A stretch of 64,000 bases of DNA, from the NCBI GenBank assembly GCA_014730275.1, contig WJIL01000132.1, positions 58,026 to 122,025 on the forward strand. Direction: 5' to 3'. Position numbers and translations under genes: made by a program. Below the pieces are notes generated by a model. It saw only the letters and a list, made by a program, of their open reading frames with translations. It ran no database searches and was not told where the DNA came from. The stretch is from Candidatus Lokiarchaeota archaeon. Lineage in GTDB: Archaea; Asgardarchaeota; Thorarchaeia; Thorarchaeales; Thorarchaeaceae. This document shows, piece by piece, positions 59,923 to 64,000 of this stretch (positions are counted from its first letter, which is position 1; each line of letters starts with the position of its first letter).

Positions 59923-61023
59923 TTGGCCTTGCAAAAGATCAACGTGGGGTTGGTTGGCGTAGGCAATATTGGCAATATTCATCTGATGTGCCTAGCAGCC
60001 CTGAAAGATTCGCGACTTCTTGACTTGGATGTTACAGCACTCTGCGATATTGATGAAGAGACCTTAGATAGAGCTGCTACTCTCTATGATGTATCAAACA
60101 CCTACGTGAATTATGATGATTTGGTCTCTGATGATGATGTAGATGTGGTCTATGTCTGTACACCCACAAATCGCCACCGTGATATCGTCAAAGCGGTCGC
60201 GGAACAGGAAAAAGATGTGTTCTGTGAGAAACCATTAGCCCATAGCGCCCCCCAGGCCAGGGATTTGTTGGGTCATGTCAATGGTCACAATATCAGAAAC
60301 GGTGTTGGTTTGGTCTTAAGATACGATCAGCTACTTCTCTATGCAAAACAGCTTATTGAAGATGAGAATCTCGGAAAGCCCATGTTGGCTCATATTCGTG
60401 ATGACCAACGCTTTCCAATCAATTACATCTACTACAGCCAGTGGAGAGGAGATAAATCAATAGCCGGCGGTGGAACACTGATTGAGCACAGTATCCATGA
60501 TTTGGATTTGTTGCTGTGGCTGATGGGCGATGTTCAGGATGTTTTTGCTCGTGTGAACTTCTTCTCTGAAAGGGAAGTTGAGGATCATGCATCGGTAACT
60601 CTGACGCATACTAACGGTGCAGTAAGCACCTTGGATTCTCTCTGGCACTGGGTAGACCGTCCTAATGAGCGTTTCATAGAACTCTTCTTCCAAGAAGGTT
60701 ACATTGCTATTCATCTTGGCTCGGGGGAACGCTTTCTGAAGTATCACGTGAAGGATGAAGGTCCGACTAGAGTCTCTGTGGAGGAGGCTAACAGTGTCCT
60801 TCTAGATGAGCTAGAATTAAAATCAGAAGATCTAAACAACGATCAGATTCAAGCAATAACTACTGTTGGCCCCGAGAGATATTCGGCTCTCAGCTATGCA
60901 TTTCTCAAGTCTGTGCAGGAGAATGGTGATGCAGACCCTTCGTTTATTGATGCCATCAAAGCACATCGCCTCGTTGATGCCGCCTACAAATCAGCGGATA
61001 GTGACCGCTTGATTACGCTCTAG
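59923..61023 (+). CDS. Gfo/Idh/MocA family NAD(P)-dependent oxidoreductase
   Basis: About 366 residues from the TTG at 59923 (GGTG 5 bases upstream); TTG 59890 and 59929 are alternatives. Rossmann NVGLVGVGNIGNIHLMCL, then DVVYVCTPTNRHRDIV, and the catalytic-type EKP in FCEKPLAHS. GGGTLIEHSIHDLDLLLW is the substrate-domain His motif. These enzymes oxidise sugars, inositols or similar. Substrate unknown. The FAD enzyme gene follows 61 bases after its stop. Confidence 0.88.
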   Translation: MALQKINVGLVGVGNIGNIHLMCLAALKDSRLLDLDVTALCDIDEETLDRAATLYDVSNTYVNYDDLVSDDDVDVVYVCTPTNRHRDIVKAVAEQEKDVFCEKPLAHSAPQARDLLGHVNGHNIRNGVGLVLRYDQLLLYAKQLIEDENLGKPMLAHIRDDQRFPINYIYYSQWRGDKSIAGGGTLIEHSIHDLDLLLWLMGDVQDVFARVNFFSEREVEDHASVTLTHTNGAVSTLDSLWHWVDRPNERFIELFFQEGYIAIHLGSGERFLKYHVKDEGPTRVSVEEANSVLLDELELKSEDLNNDQIQAITTVGPERYSALSYAFLKSVQENGDADPSFIDAIKAHRLVDAAYKSADSDRLITL

Positions 61024-61084
61024 CACAATGGCAAATTGGAAATATTTAGTAATCTGAGCACTATGCGGATGCTAGTGACCACCC

Positions 61085-62449
61085 ATGGATGAAATAACGA
61101 TTGACCAAGTCAACCCATCAAAGTATGATGCTATTATCGCTGGTGGCGGGGCAGGTGGTCTCCTGACAGCACTCTCATTGACATCGGAAGACATGAATGT
61201 ACTTGTTATCGAGAAGCAATCTCACCTAGGTGGAGTTTGGCACGGATATCATGTTGAAGGTTATCGTGTGGACAATGGTCTTCATGTGATTACTCGTGTC
61301 AAGAGAGGCGCTTTTACAGAGTTTCTCAGAGAGCATCTTGATCCGCCGCCCGAGTTTGTATTGCATGACGGATGGTTTTTCCGGGTCCATGACAAGGTTG
61401 GAGCAATACCAACCAGTGTTGGTGAAACCCTACGGTGGCCCTTGACCCCCCTTCGCGGCCGTCTGACTCTGGCCAGAATAGGTGCAAAAATCAAGACAAT
61501 GACCCTTGAGGAAATGAAGGAATACAAGGATATCTCGTTCCAGGAATTCATGGAGAAGCATAATGCTGACAATCAGGTGATACTGGATGTCATGGAGAGT
61601 GCAATCTACATGGCAGCTGGTGTTCCGGTTGAAGAGGCATCTGCCTATGAAGCTCTTAGAACATTGAAGGATACAGACAAAGAAACCACGAAACTTGAAT
61701 CGCTGAAGAAACTCCTTTTTGGCTCGGACGAATATGACGAAGGATATGTTATTGGAGGAATGCTTGGCATTCGTCAGCGGGTTAAAGACAATATCAACGG
61801 CAGTTATGTGCTTGATACCCCTGTAGAGCGGATTCGTGTTCAAGATGGAAGGGTAAGAGGCATTATTGCAGGGGGTAGGGAAATCGATCACGAACGAATT
61901 GTGAGTAATATTCCCTTGTGGTCTATGCCGGATGTAGTAGAAACTAATGATGAAAAAACACAGAGCTTCTTCCAGCAGTGGAGCGATTTCAGAGTAACCA
62001 AGGGAATGACACTATGGCTGGGTCTTGACGAAGTAGTGATTGGGGATCGCAAATCTCGGGTTGTTGTTCATCCGCGGCCAGCGACATGGATTGTTTCGAT
62101 ATCCAGTTTCGACCCTTCGTGTGCCCCAGAAGGGAAAGAGCTCCTTGGATTGGCTACCATTGTGATTGATGATTCCCCCGAGGAACTGGTTGAAAGGGTG
62201 AAAACAGACATTCTCGCTGAGTATTTCCCAGATGTTCTGGATCACATAGAAATGGAACATATGCAATCTTCATATGCAACACGTGCAGCCCTTATTCCTG
62301 GACAGACCGATTTGGATCGACCTGGCCCCAGAACACCCGTCGAAGGGCTCTATATTGTAGGCACGGACACGGCTGGAAGTGGTGTTGGTCTCCAACAGGC
62401 GGCACGTTCAGCCCGTGGTGTTACCGAAGCATTGCTTGAAGACATTTGA
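61085..62449 (+). CDS. FAD-dependent oxidoreductase, phytoene desaturase-like
   Basis: 454 residues. The N-terminal dinucleotide fold AIIAGGGAGGLLTALSL, VLVIEKQSHLGGVWHGY, and a C-terminal GLYIVGTDTAGSGVGLQQAARSARG are the carotenoid/prenyl desaturase-isomerase family marks. VDNGLHVITR is the loop near FAD. Acting on an isoprenoid chain, such as lipid or quinone saturation, is a possibility but not shown. It shares the strand with the preceding oxidoreductase. Confidence 0.82.
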   Translation: MDEITIDQVNPSKYDAIIAGGGAGGLLTALSLTSEDMNVLVIEKQSHLGGVWHGYHVEGYRVDNGLHVITRVKRGAFTEFLREHLDPPPEFVLHDGWFFRVHDKVGAIPTSVGETLRWPLTPLRGRLTLARIGAKIKTMTLEEMKEYKDISFQEFMEKHNADNQVILDVMESAIYMAAGVPVEEASAYEALRTLKDTDKETTKLESLKKLLFGSDEYDEGYVIGGMLGIRQRVKDNINGSYVLDTPVERIRVQDGRVRGIIAGGREIDHERIVSNIPLWSMPDVVETNDEKTQSFFQQWSDFRVTKGMTLWLGLDEVVIGDRKSRVVVHPRPATWIVSISSFDPSCAPEGKELLGLATIVIDDSPEELVERVKTDILAEYFPDVLDHIEMEHMQSSYATRAALIPGQTDLDRPGPRTPVEGLYIVGTDTAGSGVGLQQAARSARGVTEALLEDI

Positions 62450-62462
62450 CATTGTTTCGCAG

Positions 62463-62954
62463 CTACCTTTCGTTCTCCTCTAACCATGTGTCTTCTTCCG
62501 TAATAGAAGGTCTCCGTCTGGCAGCTATGAGCCCAATTATGGTGACGAAAGGCAATGGAAAGCTGAGATGAAGATGGTGGCCACCCCAGAGGACAAATAC
62601 GAAGAATGAATAAACACAAGTAGGGACCAATCTTGGTAATATGGTTAGAACACCAAGAATCTTGATGTTTCTATAGGTCACCTTCCTATCGTAGTATGCA
62701 GTAATTGCCAGTATGAAGATGAAATACAAGATTGTATCATAAATATGTCCGAACAGGACGTATGGACGAATAGGTTGTTCCAGAAGTGTAATGCCCCAGG
62801 TTGCAATTGTATATGTGTAAGCAATCAAGGAATAGCTCAATTCAGAGTAGATTGATTGACCCCTAATTTCAAACATGTATGGTAAAGAAAGGAGTGCAGC
62901 TAGGAGAATAACCGGCAAAGTTGACTTTAGAAAACTATGTCTTTCCCCCATCAT
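62463..62954 (-). CDS. Small polytopic membrane protein
   Basis: About 163 residues from the ATG at 62954 (a second ATG at 62951), preceded by GGCGGG. The frame opens upstream, but that part is not protein-like. Four to five hydrophobic segments: LPVILLAALLSLPYMF, LIAYTYTIATWGITLL, VLFGHIYDTILYFIFILAITAYY, GVLTILPRLVPTCVYSFFVFVLW, LPFVTIIGLIAA. A GGHHLHL loop could bind a metal. No family recognised. It converges on the FAD enzyme with a 13-base gap. Confidence 0.55.
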   Translation of the reverse strand: MMGERHSFLKSTLPVILLAALLSLPYMFEIRGQSIYSELSYSLIAYTYTIATWGITLLEQPIRPYVLFGHIYDTILYFIFILAITAYYDRKVTYRNIKILGVLTILPRLVPTCVYSFFVFVLWGGHHLHLSFPLPFVTIIGLIAARRRPSITEEDTWLEENER

Positions 62955-63280
62955 GGCAATTCCCGCCTTTTTAGTCTCAATGCACCATATTATTGCCAAG
63001 AAACATTCTACGCTTCCTATGCATTTGAAACTATCTCGTGTCCTTAATACAATCAATTCATACGTCGTATGTATCAAGGCCAAAAAGCAATCTTTCATTA
63101 CGAGCCCAGATTGATTTGCTTTGTTGGAATATGGCCAGAACTGGTTTTGGCCTTTAGCAGGCTTCTCGCTCCGCACAGGGGGTAAAGAAGCTTTGCTCGA
63201 AGATTTTTAACATGTGTCACAGCGAAAAGGTTTTACTATACCCTTGGCCCCCTCATCATGACTCCTTTGGGGATTCAAAA
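62955..63280. other. Divergent intergenic region upstream of the gamma subunit
   Basis: About 326 bases between the two start codons. I see no gene-like frame. On the plus strand GCGAAAAGGTTTTACTATA (about 63221-63239) resembles a BRE/TATA pair and would start transcription about 20-25 bases before the ATG at 63281. No strong inverted repeat was found. Confidence 0.35.
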
Positions 63281-63832
63281 ATGATTGAAGTCAGGTGGCA
63301 TGGTCGAGGCGGCCAAGGTGGCGTTACTTCAGCAGAGCTCCTTGCCAAAGCAGCTTACAAAGACGGGTACAAGGGTGTGATGGCGTTTCCGCACTTCGGC
63401 GCAGAACGCAGAGGCGCTCCTGTACGGGCTTTCACACGGATTTCAGACGAACCGATTAACGTCCGAAGCCAAGTATACGAGCCTGATATAGTTACGGTGC
63501 TTGACCCGACAATAATCGATTTGGTAGAAGTAAGTGAAGGCTTGAAGAAAGACGGAAAAGTCATAGTCAACACTCAGAAAGAACCCGACGAACTCGGAAT
63601 TAAGCGTGGAAGAATTTACACTTTTGACGGAACAGGTATTGCTCTGAAATTGGGGTTGTTGGTGTCTGGACTCCCTGTTGTTAACACTCCTGCACTTGGT
63701 GCATTCTCAAAAGCCACTGGGTTGGTCAAACTTGAGACCATACAGGAAGTAATCAAGGAGAATTGGCCCGGCAAAGTAGGAAAGCGTAACGCCGAAGGAG
63801 CAGCACTGGCCTACGAAGATTGCAGTGAATAA
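63281..63832 (+). CDS. 2-oxoacid:ferredoxin oxidoreductase gamma subunit
   Basis: 183 residues from the ATG at 63281 (MIEVRWHGRGGQGG). RWHGRGGQGGVTSAELLAKAA, FPHFGAERRGAPVRAF and LPVVNTPALGAFSKATGL are the PorG/VorG-type gamma domain. The complex oxidises pyruvate or a branched 2-oxoacid to an acyl-CoA with ferredoxin. Delta, alpha and beta subunit genes usually follow, but none is visible in the remaining 168 bases. Confidence 0.93.
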   Translation: MIEVRWHGRGGQGGVTSAELLAKAAYKDGYKGVMAFPHFGAERRGAPVRAFTRISDEPINVRSQVYEPDIVTVLDPTIIDLVEVSEGLKKDGKVIVNTQKEPDELGIKRGRIYTFDGTGIALKLGLLVSGLPVVNTPALGAFSKATGLVKLETIQEVIKENWPGKVGKRNAEGAALAYEDCSE

Positions 63833-64000
63833 TCTCAAATGTCACAATCTCACAGTATGGCTTAGTGGGGGCGCTAGGATACTATCTCTAGCAACCCATG
63901 CTCAGGTGTATGCTTGAACTTGCCTTGCTCACGTGTGGAGACGATTTGCAATGAGCTGATTAAGCGTAAATCCTATCGAAGCCTGGGTGTTCAACACCTG
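63833..64000. other. 3' edge after the gamma subunit, no supported gene
   Basis: 168 bases to the window end. A plus-strand frame open from about 63873 to the edge has an in-frame GTG at 63935 (reading VETICNELIKRKSYRSLG), but it matches no expected delta-subunit motif such as ferredoxin CxxCxxC. Left unassigned. Confidence 0.3.

Noticed and set aside
63935..64000. Start of a 2-oxoacid oxidoreductase delta subunit
   Set aside because: The open frame has no ferredoxin-type Cys motif or delta-subunit start; too short to call.
1..64000. CRISPR arrays, insertion sequences, prophage or integrase genes, rRNA
   Set aside because: No regularly spaced direct repeats, transposase motifs, phage structural genes or rRNA-like segments were seen by reading; a repeat-finder run would confirm.

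Overview
The window reads as chromosomal DNA of an Asgard archaeon, most like Thorarchaeota; the lineage is inference. Archaeal markers are HerA-Mre11-Rad50, family B DNA polymerase, TFB, aIF5A, Nob1, a UbiA-type lipid prenyltransferase, archaeal AspRS and two CCA-encoding tRNA genes interrupted by introns at non-canonical positions. The Asgard signal is an ESCRT locus (about 20.3-25.3 kb) with ESCRT-II subunits of Vps22/36 and Vps25 type, an MIT-AAA Vps4 ATPase, an ESCRT-III protein and a B-box/zinc-ribbon/PH-like protein. A longin-like protein, a Yip1-type membrane protein, a GIFT (IFT52-like) protein and a SNAP-like helical-repeat protein support it. No CRISPR array, insertion sequence, prophage or rRNA gene was seen.

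Layout. 0-4.3 kb: herA (5'-truncated)-mre11-rad50 repair operon. 4.3-7.3 kb: two tandem paralogous polytopic membrane proteins that look like GT-C glycosyltransferases. 7.4-18.8 kb: GIFT protein, HIT hydrolase, PPC-domain protein, PolB with PCNA-binding motifs at both ends, a glycoside-hydrolase-like protein, small membrane proteins, a class III aminotransferase, an orphan DNA methyltransferase and a frameshifted winged-helix gene. 18.8-25.3 kb: aspS and the ESCRT locus. 25.4-31.3 kb: tldD-tldE, argS and tfb, the last with a long leader carrying a strong hairpin. 31.4-37.9 kb: longin-like protein, Trm11-like/endonuclease IV/DUF6125 operon, UbiA prenyltransferase, Yip1 protein. 38-43 kb: two ECF-transporter S-components with wHTH regulators, HypB, TraB and MfnA. 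43.5-48.5 kb: metallo-beta-lactamase protein, tRNA-His, aminotransferase, small enzymes, NikR and a peroxiredoxin. 48.6-53.6 kb: an ABC-2 exporter and a large secreted beta-propeller/FN3 surface protein. 53.7-64 kb: tRNA-Leu, Lrp regulator, aIF5A, NAD kinase-Nob1, YjbQ, SNAP-like repeat protein, an oxidoreductase pair and a 2-oxoacid:ferredoxin oxidoreductase gamma subunit.

How it fits together. Genes are tightly packed, with stop codons of convergent genes often touching or overlapping and several translationally coupled starts (mre11/rad50, vps4/vps25, DUF6125/nfo, S-component/hypB). Many starts are GTG or TTG and were placed by Shine-Dalgarno matches. NikR, HypB and the S-components suggest controlled nickel or cofactor supply. 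The points most worth following are the ESCRT locus with its candidate Vps36-like partner, the two tRNA introns, the tfb leader hairpin, the paired inverted repeats over the S-component promoter, the NikR-adjacent palindrome and the two PIP boxes in PolB.
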